Position numbers and translations under genes: made by a program. A DNA stretch of 64,000 nt from Cognatiluteimonas weifangensis (lineage in GTDB: Bacteria; Pseudomonadota; Gammaproteobacteria; Xanthomonadales; Xanthomonadaceae). The stretch lies in contig NZ_QVPD01000012.1 in the NCBI RefSeq assembly GCF_003416885.1, positions 16,236 to 80,235 of the forward strand, in the 5' to 3' direction. Positions 10,415-19,062 of this stretch are shown piece after piece; positions within the stretch are counted from its first letter, which is position 1; every line of letters starts with the position of its first letter. Under the pieces are notes generated by a model. The model did not search any database, had not been told where the DNA came from, and saw nothing but the letters and a program-made list of their open reading frames with translations.

Positions 10415-12352
10415 ATGGCTCAAGTTTCAGCGTTTGTCGCGCACAGTTTTAGTGCGCAAGACGAAGAGCATGTGAACAAATTCCTTGGCTTTCTATCGCA
10501 CTTGTCGGAGATTAATTCGGGATTTTCGTGGGCGCACGCACTAGTGGCTAAGCCACAAGATTTGCGTGAAAAAGTCTTAGAGGCGATCAACGACAAAAAC
10601 CTCCTGATAGCTATTTGCTCACGCCATAGCTACTCAATAAGCCCATCCGACGTGCGATCCGGATGGATAGGTTCAAACGTGAAGTTCTCGAAAGATGATC
10701 TCGTTTGGACCGCTTCCGAATGGATAATTCAAGAAATTGGGCTTGCATTTGGGCGGGGTATGAACTTGGTTCTTCTCGTCGAGGAAGGAGTCCGAAAGCC
10801 TGGTGGACTGCAGGGAAACATTGAGTACATCGACTTCGTTCGTAAAGCCCCTGAGCGATCTTTCGTGCGGCTTATGGAGATGATCAATGCGCTGATTTCG
10901 GCGTCTCCCGATCAGGGCGTCGTGGGCGACGCAAATACTCCGGAAGAAGACTCGCAGAAGCCGCCTCAAGTATTGGGTAGTGAGGGTCCGCCACCAAGTT
11001 CCTCGCTGTCCCTAAACGAATTGGAGCATGGTTGGTTCATGGCGCTACTGCATGGTGATGAAGCTGGGCAAGTGCAATTTAAAGATGCATTTCTGACTTC
11101 GAGTCATGGTGCATCAAGCGTTCAAAGGGCCCGATGGGATTCTCGCGAAAATTGGCTTAAGCAACTTGTTAACGGTAACGGCAGCATAGATGAGGTAAGA
11201 CGCCTACGAGAGGAGTGGCCTAATGATTCAGAAATAGCTATGAATGAAGCTCGTTTATTCGAGCAAATGGAAGAATATTCGGTCGCATCTCGTTCGTTCC
11301 TGATCGCTGCAGAGAACGAATTAGACCCCAAGACCAAGGTCAAGTATTTAACTTCTGCTGCGGCTGCGTTGACTCGCTCAGACAGATTCGATCAAGCGCA
11401 GAAGACATTGCAGTCGGCAAGAGAGGTCGTTTCGTCCTCGAATGATCATGCGCTAATGATCGAATTCATGCGAGCTTTTCCCAGTATCTATGAAGCACAG
11501 GAAAAGCTAACAAAAGTGGCCGCGCTGGAGGTGCTCCTTGAAGGCGATCCAGGAGATCACGCGATTCGTTTTGACCTTGCTTACCTATACGGCGAACTGG
11601 AAATGCAAGAGATGGCGTTCTTTCACTATGGTCGCATTCCTCGTGCGGCCAGATCCTCTGGGGCATGGAATAATTTTGGTGTTGCTGCCGGAGCACTGAA
11701 GCTTTCAGGCGTTTCCATCAACGCCTATACGCAAGCAGGAAATGCTGGAAATACATTGGCAATTAGTAACAAGGCAAGGCGACAGCGTGATGTGGGCCTT
11801 TATGACGAGGCTGAGGCTGCATGTCGGGCGGCGTTGATGATTGCGGATTGCGATAGCCAAGTTGCGGAAACACTTAGTTCGATCGCAACATTAAAAGAGA
11901 AGGAGCAAAAAATTGTTTCAGAAATACGAACACGGTCAGCTCCAATTTCAGAATTTATGCGCTCACTGGGACGCGCATGTGCGACCTCGCCTATTCCCAT
12001 AAGTGGCTCGTTCGACTTGCCGGAATGTAGCTGCGTGATCTCGGTGCGTGGCGAAGATTTTGAGCTGCTGGGCAGCTATAAACGCCAGGGGGGATTAGCC
12101 AGTTTGATTGGGCGGGGTCAGTCGGAAAATACACTGACGCTTAAATTTCTCGGGAAGAGATATGGAAATGCAGTGATGGGGAAAGTTACTCGTACACCGG
12201 CAGGAGTCACAAAGCCGACGATACTTGGAGATGTGATCGATGAATCAAGGTTCTGTCTGTATTTTGACGGGCGGAGCGACACGCTGCAGATTATCGAGCT
12301 CGGATCTTCCGCATCGAAGAGCAAGCGATATACCGCCACTCGTTCAAGTTGA
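10415..12352 (+). CDS. TIR-like domain/TPR-like protein, candidate defence effector
   Basis: 645 residues, strongly AT-richer than its surroundings (roughly 42-50 % GC in sampled lines against about 70 %) and with relaxed codon use, so probably acquired. Residues 4-150 look like a TIR or TIR-like fold: VSAFVAHSFSAQD as beta-A with box 1, LLIAICSRHSYSIS as a central strand, then ASEWIIQEIGLAFGRG, which matches the S-x-W-x-x-x-E pattern in which Glu107 would be the NADase catalytic residue. A Pro/Ser-rich linker spans about 165-200. About residues 220-520 are helical with TPR-like pairs (YSVASRSFLIAAENE, FDQAQKTLQSAREVV, YDEAEAACRAALMIA). The C-terminal 100 residues form an unrecognised, probably beta-rich domain. 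Shine-Dalgarno AGGGGAAGGAA just upstream. No signal peptide or membrane segment. Family naming and immune role are inference; the start and coding status are secure. Confidence 0.85.
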   Translation: MAQVSAFVAHSFSAQDEEHVNKFLGFLSHLSEINSGFSWAHALVAKPQDLREKVLEAINDKNLLIAICSRHSYSISPSDVRSGWIGSNVKFSKDDLVWTASEWIIQEIGLAFGRGMNLVLLVEEGVRKPGGLQGNIEYIDFVRKAPERSFVRLMEMINALISASPDQGVVGDANTPEEDSQKPPQVLGSEGPPPSSSLSLNELEHGWFMALLHGDEAGQVQFKDAFLTSSHGASSVQRARWDSRENWLKQLVNGNGSIDEVRRLREEWPNDSEIAMNEARLFEQMEEYSVASRSFLIAAENELDPKTKVKYLTSAAAALTRSDRFDQAQKTLQSAREVVSSSNDHALMIEFMRAFPSIYEAQEKLTKVAALEVLLEGDPGDHAIRFDLAYLYGELEMQEMAFFHYGRIPRAARSSGAWNNFGVAAGALKLSGVSINAYTQAGNAGNTLAISNKARRQRDVGLYDEAEAACRAALMIADCDSQVAETLSSIATLKEKEQKIVSEIRTRSAPISEFMRSLGRACATSPIPISGSFDLPECSCVISVRGEDFELLGSYKRQGGLASLIGRGQSENTLTLKFLGKRYGNAVMGKVTRTPAGVTKPTILGDVIDESRFCLYFDGRSDTLQIIELGSSASKSKRYTATRSS

Positions 12353-12540
12353 GGTTGGAGTGAAACACGGGTCGGAACCCAAATTTTAGTAGTGCACTGA
12401 GCAAGCCAGTGTCGTCGGAAGAACAGGGGTGGGCGGAAAACGGGGGGTCAGAGTATATTTTTGAAAGTGGATAAATCCTGATGGTTGCGATTTCCATCTC
12501 ATTCCCTGCAAAAGTTCCGTGCACCTCAAGACGATTCGCG
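12353..12540. other. Junction region with GGGGTCAGAGT repeat, copy 1
   Basis: AT-rich sequence continues to about 12420. GAACAGGGG at 12421 and GGGGTCAGAGTATATTTTT at 12444-12462 follow; a second GAACAGGGGTCAGAGT copy lies at 13153 beyond the next gene. This looks like the right edge of the acquired TIR segment joined to an intergenic REP-type repeat. No gene is seen. Confidence 0.55.
12444..12462 (+). repeat. GGGGTCAGAGT repeat, copy 1
   Basis: GGGGTCAGAGTATATTTTT, in the same orientation as the copy at 13158. Together they bracket the CSD/DUF1294 gene as direct repeats about 715 bp apart. I recall motifs of this kind as REP-like repeats scattered in Xanthomonadales genomes, sometimes near RAYT transposases; no such transposase is present here. 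Confidence 0.55.
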
Positions 12541-13146
12541 ATGAGACTCGTTGGCCGCATTTCCGGGTGGAATGACGACAAGGGCTATGGCTTCGTGGTG
12601 CCGAACGGCGGCGGGGATCGTGCCTTCGTGCACGTCAAGGCCTTCCAGTTCGGCTCGCGCCGGCCAGTTGGCGGCGACCTGATCTCTTACGCAGCGGGGC
12701 GCGATGCGCGCGGCCGCACCAATGCGACCGAAGTCCGGTTCGCCGGTCAAAGGATCGAGAAGAGGAAGCCCCCGCTGCCGATCCCGCGCGTGCTGCTGGG
12801 CGGCCTCGCCCTGCTGGGGATCGGGCTTGGTGCCGCATTCGGCGTCGTGCCGCTGCTGCTGGCGGCTGCCTTTGGCCTGCTCAGCCTGCTGTCCTACCTG
12901 ATGTACTCGCTGGACAAGGCGGCGGCCCGAGCCGATGCGCAGCGGATTCCCGAGAACACGCTGCACCTCGTCGACCTGCTGGGTGGCTGGCCCGGCGCAC
13001 TCATCGCGCAGCAACGGCTGCGGCACAAGACCATCAAGGCATCGTTCCAGTGGGTGTTCTGGTGCAGCGTGCTGGGCAACCTTGCGATCGCGACCTGGCT
13101 GGTTCGCAGCGGCATCGCGCGTGCGGTGGAGGATGCGGTGCTGTGA
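12541..13146 (+). CDS. Cold-shock-domain/DUF1294 membrane protein
   Basis: 201 residues. Residues 1-65 are a cold-shock (OB-fold) domain: RLVGRISGWNDDKGYGFVVPNGGG with the RNP1-like KGYGFV, then RAFVHVKAF (RNP2-like). Two hydrophobic segments follow at about 80-120, then a DUF1294 region with MYSLDKAAAR, RIPENTLHLVDLLGGWPGA and the basic RLRHKTIKASFQ, and a last hydrophobic helix. CSD-DUF1294 fusions are common in proteobacteria; their role is unknown. The start at 12541 is chosen because the CSD begins there; an in-frame ATG at 12481 would add 20 unrelated residues. GC content is back to the host level. Confidence 0.85.
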   Translation: MRLVGRISGWNDDKGYGFVVPNGGGDRAFVHVKAFQFGSRRPVGGDLISYAAGRDARGRTNATEVRFAGQRIEKRKPPLPIPRVLLGGLALLGIGLGAAFGVVPLLLAAAFGLLSLLSYLMYSLDKAAARADAQRIPENTLHLVDLLGGWPGALIAQQRLRHKTIKASFQWVFWCSVLGNLAIATWLVRSGIARAVEDAVL

Positions 13147-13157
13147 ACGCAGGAACA

Positions 13158-13179
13158 GGGGTCAGAGTGCAATTTTTTG
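13158..13179 (+). repeat. GGGGTCAGAGT repeat, copy 2
   Basis: GGGGTCAGAGTGCAATTTTT, preceded by GAACA as at the first copy. It lies 12 bp after the stop of the CSD/DUF1294 gene and before the convergent epimerase gene. The T run might also help end transcription. Confidence 0.55.
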
Positions 13180-13211
13180 CGGGGCATTAAGAACGTCTCG
13201 ATTCCCCGCGC

Positions 13212-13868
13212 TCAGCCGCCCAGCCGGTTGATCTCCGCGTTTTCCACCACCGCGGGCGGATCGTCCTGGCGCAGCAGCGCCAGCATCGCGCGGCCGATGC
13301 GCGCGGTGGTGGTCATGGCCCGCGGCAGCAGCCGCACGCCCAGGCCCATGAACGGTCCGGTGAGGGCGTACATCCGCGCCAGCCCGGGGTGCGGGGAGCG
13401 CACGCCATCGACGGGCTGGATCGCGCCGGGGCGCAGCATCACCGTGCGGATCGGCAACGCCGCCAGGGCGCGCTCGGCTTCGCCTTTCACCCGCAGCGGC
13501 ATCAGGCGGCTGTCGGGGTTGGAGGCGGCGCCCGAGATGTAGACGAAGGTCAGGGCCGGATTGCGTCGCGCCAGGGTGCGCGCCACGTTGAGCGTCAGGT
13601 CCACGGTGACGTGGCGGAAGTCGGCCTCGGTCGTGCCCAGCGGCAGCGCGCCGGCGCAGTACAGGCAGGCGTCGAACGGATGCAGGCGGTCCTCGACCGC
13701 GCGCAGGTCGGCGAAGTCCGGCACCACGATGTCTTCGAACTTCGGGTCCGGCTGGCCGCTGGGATGCCGGCCCAGCGCCGCGACGTGGGTGACGTCGGCG
13801 GCGCGCAGGCATTCGCGCAGCACGCCCTGGCCAACCAGTCCGGTGGCGCCGGTAAGGAGGATGCGCAT
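13212..13868 (-). CDS. NAD(P)-binding epimerase/oxidoreductase (HTATIP2-like)
   Basis: 218 residues with an N-terminal Rossmann fold: MRILLTGATGLVGQGVLRECL has the TGxxGxxG dinucleotide-binding motif. Further typical atypical-SDR features are DACLYCAGALPLGTTEADF, FVYISGAASNP and RVKGEAERALAALPIRTVMLRPGAI. The catalytic Tyr-x-x-x-Lys of classical SDRs is replaced (RVKGEAE), as in NmrA/HTATIP2-type proteins. Substrate unknown. The start at 13868 is the first residue of the Rossmann strand. 96 bp downstream of lipA on the same strand. Confidence 0.82.
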   Translation of the reverse strand: MRILLTGATGLVGQGVLRECLRAADVTHVAALGRHPSGQPDPKFEDIVVPDFADLRAVEDRLHPFDACLYCAGALPLGTTEADFRHVTVDLTLNVARTLARRNPALTFVYISGAASNPDSRLMPLRVKGEAERALAALPIRTVMLRPGAIQPVDGVRSPHPGLARMYALTGPFMGLGVRLLPRAMTTTARIGRAMLALLRQDDPPAVVENAEINRLGG

Positions 13869-13964
13869 GGCGATCTCCGGTAGCGCGACGTGCGCAGCCT
13901 ACAACCACGGTGGTGAAGACGGCGGGTGTCGGAGCCGACCTTCTGGCCGGGCGAGGGGCCGCCC

Positions 13965-15017
13965 TCAGCAGCGCAGCGACTGCATGGTCGTCGCCGACTC
14001 GCGGATGGCGTCCAGGACTTTCTGCTTGCCCTCGTCCAGGCCGACGTTGTCCTGTTCCAGCACGCGCTCGGCGCGGTAGCTGGAGCGGACCAGTGGGCCG
14101 GACACGGCTTCCAGGAAGCCCTTGGACAGGGCAAGTTCGCGGTATTCGCGGAATTGCTCGGGGCTGACGAAGCGTTCCACCGGCAGGTGGTTCCTGGTCG
14201 GCCGCATGTACTGGCCCATCGTCACCACGTCGACATCGGCCGCGCGCATGTCGTCCAGGGCCTGCGCGATCTCGTCGTCGGTTTCGCCCAGGCCCAGCAT
14301 CAGGCTGGTCTTGGTGATGACCTTGGGGTCGTGCTGCTTGGCGAACTTCAGCACGTCCAGCGTCTGTTCGTAGCCGGCGCGCGGGTCGCGCACCGGGTGG
14401 GTCAGGCGCTTCACGGTCTCGAGGTTCTGGGCGAAGGTGGCGAGGCCGGCGTCCAGCACCTGGGCGACGAGGGCGTGCTTGCCCTGGAAGTCGGGCGTGA
14501 GCGCTTCCACCGCGGTGTCCGGCATGGTCAGGTGGATGGCGCGGATGCAGGCGGCGTAGTGGCCGGCGCCGAGGTCGGGCAGGTCGTCGCGGTCCACCGA
14601 GGTCAGCACCACGTACTTCAGGCCCATCAGGCGCACGGCGTCGGCGACGTGGGCCGGCTCCAGCGGATCCAGCCAGCCGTTGGGGTTGCCGGTGTTGACC
14701 GAGCAGAACTTGCAGGCGCGGGTACAGACCGAGCCCATCAGCATCAAGGTCGCGGTGCCGCGCTCCCAGCATTCGGCGATGTTGGGGCACTTGGATTCCG
14801 CGCACACGGTGGACAGCTTGTGCGAGGTCACGATGTCCATGACCTCGCGGTACTTCGCGCCGTTGGGCAGGCGCACGCGCAGCCACGGCGGCTTGGGGCC
14901 GACGTCGGGGATCTGGCTCAGCGCATTGGGCTTGATGCCGTCCAGCACGGCAGGCGTGCCTTGCGGGCTGACGATCTTGCTGCCGGAGGCGGGACGGGAA
15001 GTGGAGCTGTTGCTCAT
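13965..15017 (-). CDS. lipA: Lipoyl synthase
   Basis: Radical-SAM enzyme that inserts two sulphurs into octanoyl groups on 2-oxoacid dehydrogenases and glycine-cleavage H protein. 350 residues. Auxiliary cluster cysteines C72, C77 and C83 in [12 protein letters not shown]; radical-SAM cluster C98, C102 and C105 in CTRACKFC; C-terminal RSSY motif supplies the Ser ligand. Start 15017 ([11 protein letters not shown]) puts about 45 variable residues before the conserved [10 protein letters not shown], normal for this family; an upstream in-frame extension to 15155 looks non-coding. lipB is not beside it. Cytosolic. Confidence 0.97.
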   Translation of the reverse strand: MSNSSTSRPASGSKIVSPQGTPAVLDGIKPNALSQIPDVGPKPPWLRVRLPNGAKYREVMDIVTSHKLSTVCAESKCPNIAECWERGTATLMLMGSVCTRACKFCSVNTGNPNGWLDPLEPAHVADAVRLMGLKYVVLTSVDRDDLPDLGAGHYAACIRAIHLTMPDTAVEALTPDFQGKHALVAQVLDAGLATFAQNLETVKRLTHPVRDPRAGYEQTLDVLKFAKQHDPKVITKTSLMLGLGETDDEIAQALDDMRAADVDVVTMGQYMRPTRNHLPVERFVSPEQFREYRELALSKGFLEAVSGPLVRSSYRAERVLEQDNVGLDEGKQKVLDAIRESATTMQSLRC

Positions 15018-15153
15018 GGGGGCCGTGCGCGGACGATGGGGCCCGACCATTGTACCGGAGCGGGTTTTTCGCACCCCGTGCTTGCCGGCCGATCGCGGCC
15101 GGAGGACCATCCTTTCCAGCCGATCCGCCACGAACCCCGAGGAACAGATATCC

Positions 15154-15828
15154 ATGAAGCTCTACTACCACCCGGCCTCGTCCGCCAGCCGCATCGTAAT
15201 GCTGTTCGCCGCACAGGAAGGCATTGCGCTGGATTACGTGCTGGTCGACCTGATGGCCGGGGCGCACCGCCAGCCGGAGTACAAGGCGGTGAATCCCAGC
15301 GCGCTGGTGCCGGTGCTGGACGACGACGGCTTCGTGCTGACCGAGAGCGGGGCGATCCTGCGCTACCTGGCCGGCAAGACCGGCTCGCGCGCCTATCCGG
15401 CGGAGCTCAAGGCGCGGGCGCGGGTGGACGAGGCGATGGCCTGGTTCTACGGCAACTACTACAAGGACTTCGGCTACGGCCTGGTCTATCCGCAGCTGTT
15501 CCCGCACCACAAGCGCCCCACCGAGGAGGCGCATGCCGCCACCATCGAGTGGGGCCGCAAGCAGTCGCTGCGCTGGCTGGATGTGCTCGATTCGCACTTC
15601 CTCGGCCATGGCAACGCTTTCCTCTGCGGCGACGCCCCGACCCTGGCCGATTACGCCGGCATCGAGATGGTGACCGTGGGCGAGCTGGTGGGCTGCACCC
15701 TGCAGGATTACCCCAACGTCTGCGGCTGGATCGCCCGGATGAAGGCGCTGCCGCACTGGGCCGAGGTCCACGCCGCGCACGAGGGCTTCAAGGCCTCGCT
15801 GGCGGGCAAGGCGTTCGTGGCAATCTGA
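15154..15828 (+). CDS. Glutathione S-transferase family protein
   Basis: 224 residues. N-terminal thioredoxin-like domain [21 protein letters not shown] (Ser9/Ser10/Ser12 in the position of the active residue), the cis-Pro and glutathione-binding segment [23 protein letters not shown], and an all-helical C-terminal domain with [14 protein letters not shown], the usual GST N-capping box. Closest in look to theta/beta-type bacterial GSTs. Shine-Dalgarno GAGGAA lies about 10 bp upstream of 15154. Divergent from lipA. Substrate unknown. Confidence 0.9.
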   Translation: MKLYYHPASSASRIVMLFAAQEGIALDYVLVDLMAGAHRQPEYKAVNPSALVPVLDDDGFVLTESGAILRYLAGKTGSRAYPAELKARARVDEAMAWFYGNYYKDFGYGLVYPQLFPHHKRPTEEAHAATIEWGRKQSLRWLDVLDSHFLGHGNAFLCGDAPTLADYAGIEMVTVGELVGCTLQDYPNVCGWIARMKALPHWAEVHAAHEGFKASLAGKAFVAI

Positions 15829-16411
15829 CGGGCCGGCGCGCGAAGGCAAGCCGCCACTACGGGGCTGGCGATCGCAGACCCGGATGTCCCATCCCTACGA
15901 CATCCGTGACGCGGCTTGCCTCCAGATTCGTTCAGTTTGGCTTGGCCCACGCCTGTTCAGGCAGCCGCGCGGTTGTTACAATATGGCCCGTAAATTGCTG
16001 TAAATATTGAACTTTATGGAGGCCGATCATCAAGAATCCGTTGTTGTTCCTGTTCCGCCGCAAGCTCCGGGCCGAGCGCCCGCGGCCGGCAGCGCTGCCG
16101 CTGCCTCCGGACTTCCATCCCGGACTTTCCGATGCCGCTCCCGCCCCGGCTTCGGCTGCACCACGCCGTCGCCGTCAGCGTCACGTGGGCTATACCACGG
16201 CCACCTACGCGACTCGGCCGCGCCGCCCCGGCTCCGGCGTGCGGCAGACGATGTTCCGCATCGTCTGAGGCCCGACTTCTTCCCCGCTTCACCTTGGCGC
16301 CATGGTGTGTTCACCCGCGCGCTGCAGGCTGGCGTTGCCTCGGGATAGACGCGGCCCACAACCGGGCCGGTCGCCGCGGCCCGCGTACCCTTCACCCACG
16401 GAGGCCAGGCC
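15829..16411. other. Structured region with nested inverted repeat and a doubtful small ORF
   Basis: About 580 bp. A nested inverted repeat spans 15845-15920: outer 10-bp arms GGCAAGCCGC / GCGGCTTGCC and inner 8-bp arms CGGATGTC / GACATCCG. A TACAAT hexamer at 15977 and an AT-rich block to 16015 resemble a promoter, followed by GGAGG at 16018-16022 and the doubtful ORF 16041-16268. The rest up to 16411 shows nothing recognisable beyond ordinary upstream sequence of the next gene. Confidence 0.5.
16041..16268 (+). CDS. Doubtful small basic protein
   Basis: 75 codons from a TTG; no ATG or GTG is available in frame. The GGAGG at 16018-16022 is better placed for an ATC codon at 16029, which would be a very rare start (reading IIKNPLLFLFRRKLRAERPRP). 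The product is Arg/Pro/Ala-rich with no recognised domain. A promoter-like AT block lies upstream, and codons end mostly in C or G. Coding status is uncertain; transcription of a structured RNA is an alternative. Confidence 0.25.
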   Translation: MLFLFRRKLRAERPRPAALPLPPDFHPGLSDAAPAPASAAPRRRRQRHVGYTTATYATRPRRPGSGVRQTMFRIV

Positions 16412-16990
16412 ATGGCAGCACACACGCAAGACGATGGCGGCGCGCGCCGCGGCAACCGCTGGCGGCCGCTGATCTGGGGCGCGGCGGGAGTCGCGTTGCT
16501 GTTGCCGCTGGCGGCGATGCGATGGTTCCCGGCCAGCGGGGTGGAGTGGACGCGGTCGGATTTCGCGGTGATGGGGGCGCTGCTGTTCGCCGCCTGTGCG
16601 GCCTATGAACTGGCAGCGTGGCTGTCGGCCAGTCGCGCGTACCGGGCCGCGGCCGGCATCGCGATCGCGACCGGATTCCTCACCGTCTGGGTCAACCTGG
16701 CCGTCGGCATGATCGGCGACGAGGGCAACCCTTGGAACCTGCTGTTTGTCGGCGTACTGGGTGTCGGCCTGGTCGGCGCGTTGGTCGCGCGCCTGCGCGC
16801 CGGCGGCATGGCGCGCGCCATGCTCGCCGTCGCGCTCGCGCAGGCTGCGGTCGCCGTGCTCGCGCTGGTCGCCGGGGCGGATCCGCGGGGTGCGATGTTC
16901 GCGCTGGGCTTTGCCGTGCCGTGGTTGCTGTCGGCGGTGCTGTTCGGCAAGGCGACGCGGGCCGCTGTGCGTGCCGACGCCAGGTCCTAG
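16412..16990 (+). CDS. Six-helix membrane protein of unknown function
   Basis: 192 residues, almost entirely hydrophobic helices after a short charged N-terminus (MAAHTQDDGGARRGNRW). Segments: LIWGAAGVALLLPLAAM, FAVMGALLFAACAAYELAAW, AAAGIAIATGFLTVWVNLAVGMIG, LLFVGVLGVGLVGALVARL, AMLAVALAQAAVAVLALVAG and FALGFAVPWLLSAVLFG. The motif NLAVGMIGDEGNPWNLLF recalls small membrane proteins of Xanthomonadaceae annotated as hypothetical. GGAGG precedes the start at 16412. No function can be named. Confidence 0.8.
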   Translation: MAAHTQDDGGARRGNRWRPLIWGAAGVALLLPLAAMRWFPASGVEWTRSDFAVMGALLFAACAAYELAAWLSASRAYRAAAGIAIATGFLTVWVNLAVGMIGDEGNPWNLLFVGVLGVGLVGALVARLRAGGMARAMLAVALAQAAVAVLALVAGADPRGAMFALGFAVPWLLSAVLFGKATRAAVRADARS

Positions 16991-17102
16991 CGGGCCGCAC
17001 AATTGTCGCAGGGCGTTGCGGGCGGAACTGCATTCGAAGGCTGGTGATGCAGCCGGCGCCTCGCGACCGGGCTACTGCCGGCGCGGGCCCGCCACCGGCG
17101 GG

Positions 17103-17588
17103 TCACGGCGCCGCGTCGCGTGCGTCCGTGGCGATGCGCAACTGCGGCAGCGGCGGCCGCGCGATGAATTCGCGCCGCACGTGCGCGAACAGTTCGCGCT
17201 GGCCGCCGAAGGGCAGCAGTTCGATCGCTTCGTCGAAGCCGACCCAGCGGAATGCGTCGTGCTCGCCGTTCAGCCGCACCGCGGCGTCGACGGCGACGAA
17301 GGCGACGAACGCGGGCACCACCTGGATGGCGTTCTCGCGCACGTCGTAGAACTGCTCGCAGCGGTCGGCCGAGTAGAGCGCGGTGGGCGCCAGCCCGGTT
17401 TCCTCGGCCAGCTCGCGCAGCGCGCAGCGCCACGCGCGTTCGCCGGGCTCGACGTGCCCGGCGACGTAACTCCAGACGCCGTGCAGATAGGCGCCGGCGC
17501 GATGCAGCAGCAACACCTGCGCATCGGCCCCGGCACCGCGCAGCGCCAGCAGCGACACCATCGTGCAGCGGATCGGGATTTCGGACAT
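17103..17588 (-). CDS. NUDIX hydrolase
   Basis: 161 residues. Complete NUDIX box G-x5-E-x7-R-E-x-x-E-E-x-G (GHVEPGERAWRCALRELAEE, then TGL), the Mg2+-dependent site that cleaves nucleoside diphosphates linked to another moiety. The core VSLLALRGAGADAQVLLLHRAGAYLHGVWSYV comes before it. The later segment DAFRWVGFDEAIELLPFGGQR resembles dATP-pyrophosphohydrolase/NudB-type proteins, but the substrate is not certain. Start 17588 (MSEIPIRCTM). Convergent with the upstream membrane protein gene and divergent from tyrA. Confidence 0.9.
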   Translation of the reverse strand: MSEIPIRCTMVSLLALRGAGADAQVLLLHRAGAYLHGVWSYVAGHVEPGERAWRCALRELAEETGLAPTALYSADRCEQFYDVRENAIQVVPAFVAFVAVDAAVRLNGEHDAFRWVGFDEAIELLPFGGQRELFAHVRREFIARPPLPQLRIATDARDAAP

Positions 17589-17931
17589 GGCGGGGTTCCT
17601 CGCGACCTTGCCGCGCTGGCGACTCGCCGGCGTGCGACGCGCCCGCGCGACGCCCGGATCGTGCAGTTCCCGCGCGGCATGGCACTCGTCGGCCTGGCGA
17701 GCCTGGATGATAGGTCGGTTGCCCCGGGGTGCGGAGCGCCGGCCTGCCGCGCGGGGCGGCGCGCCGACCGGAATTGCGGCGCCGGGCCGAGCGCAGGCGC
17801 TGGCACGGATGGCTGCGAACGGCGGACCGGCTTGCGGATCGCGACCGGCTGCCCGGTCGCGGCGCTGATTGCCATCGATCCCCGGCGTCCCCAGAATGCG
17901 CTGACATTTCAGCGCATCGGCGGCGACCTGC
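17589..17931. other. Intergenic region between NUDIX and tyrA genes
   Basis: 343 bp between divergent genes, so it should hold two promoters, but no clear -35/-10 pair stands out in the GC-rich sequence. No gene with a supportable start is seen. The AT-richer stretch GCTGACATTTCAGCGC (17900-17915) is the likeliest promoter area for tyrA. Confidence 0.4.
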
Positions 17932-19062
17932 GTGTCCAGCGACCTTTCCCGATTGCGTGCGCAGATCGATCGCATCGACGACGAACTGATCCAGCTGCTG
18001 GCGCAGCGCGCGCGCCTGACCGCCGCGGTGGGCGAGCACAAGAGCGTCCATGGCCTGCCGCTGTACGTGCCGGAACGCGAAGCGGAACTGCTGGCGGCGC
18101 GGCGGCAGGCGGCCGCTGCCGCGCAGGTCAATCCCGATCTGGTCGAGGACGTGCTGCGCCGGGTGATGCGCGAGTCGTATGCGACCCAGGACGCGCGGTT
18201 TCCGGCGACCGGCGACCTGTCGCGGCCGGTGGTGATCGTCGGCGGCGCCGGCGCGCTGGGGCGCCGCCTGGCCACGTTCTTCGCGCGCTCGGGTTACCCC
18301 CTGCGCACGCTGGAACAGGACGACTGGCCCCGCGCCCGCGACCTGCTGGCCGATGCCGCCCTGGTGCTGGTGGCGGTGCCGATCGACCGGACCTGTGCCG
18401 TGATCCGCGCGCTGCCGGACCTGCCCGCCGATTGCGTGCTGGCCGACGTCACCAGCATCAAGGCGGCACCGCTGGCAGCGATGCTCGAGCGCCACGCGGG
18501 CCCGGTGGTCGGGCTGCACCCGATGTTCGGCCCGGATGTGAGCAGTCTGGCCAAGCAGGTGATCGTGGTCTGCCACGGCCGCGGTCAGGCGCATTACCGC
18601 TGGCTGCTCGAGCAGATGGGGCTCTGGGGCGCGGTGCTGCGGGAGGAATCGCCCGCGCAGCATGACCGCGCGATGGTGCTGATCCAGGCCATGCGCCACT
18701 TCACCAGCATGGCCTACGGCGTGTTCCTGCAGCGCCAGAACGCCGACCTGCAGGCGCTGATGCGGCTGAGCTCGCCGATCTACCGCCTGGAGCTGGCCAT
18801 GGTCGGCCGCTTGTTCGCGCAAAGCCCGGCGCTGTATGCCGACATCATCATGGCCGCGGCCTGCCTGCCCGAACTGCTGGGCGACTACCGGCAAGCGCTC
18901 GACGAGCTGCTGCAACTGGTGCGCGAGGGCCAGCGCGAGGCGCTGATCGAGCGCTTCCACCGCACCCAGGGGTATTTCGGCGAGTTGGCCCCGGCCTTGC
19001 TGCGCGAAAGCAGCGAGCTGTTGCGCAAGGCGCACGACAGCCGCGATCCCGCCCGCGGCTGA
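17932..19062 (+). CDS. tyrA: Bifunctional chorismate mutase/prephenate dehydrogenase (T-protein)
   Basis: 376 residues, start GTG at 17932. Residues 1-90 are an AroQ-type chorismate mutase (LRAQIDRIDDELIQLLAQRARL, AVGEHKSVHGLPLYVPEREAEL). From about 100 a prephenate dehydrogenase with VVIVGGAGALGRRLATFFARSGY (dinucleotide-binding GxGxLG) and GLHPMFGPDVSSLAKQVIVVCHG (substrate-binding His and GPD), ending with helical dimerisation part. It makes 4-hydroxyphenylpyruvate for tyrosine. This fused form is the enteric TyrA architecture; tyrosine feedback is known for the family, but no ACT domain is present. No attenuator is seen upstream. Confidence 0.93.
   Translation: MSSDLSRLRAQIDRIDDELIQLLAQRARLTAAVGEHKSVHGLPLYVPEREAELLAARRQAAAAAQVNPDLVEDVLRRVMRESYATQDARFPATGDLSRPVVIVGGAGALGRRLATFFARSGYPLRTLEQDDWPRARDLLADAALVLVAVPIDRTCAVIRALPDLPADCVLADVTSIKAAPLAAMLERHAGPVVGLHPMFGPDVSSLAKQVIVVCHGRGQAHYRWLLEQMGLWGAVLREESPAQHDRAMVLIQAMRHFTSMAYGVFLQRQNADLQALMRLSSPIYRLELAMVGRLFAQSPALYADIIMAAACLPELLGDYRQALDELLQLVREGQREALIERFHRTQGYFGELAPALLRESSELLRKAHDSRDPARG

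Noticed and set aside
13162..15849. 895-codon minus-strand frame across the epimerase and lipA genes
   Set aside because: Arg/Pro/His-rich translation with no motif; the epimerase and lipA lie in another frame of the same strand with conserved motifs.
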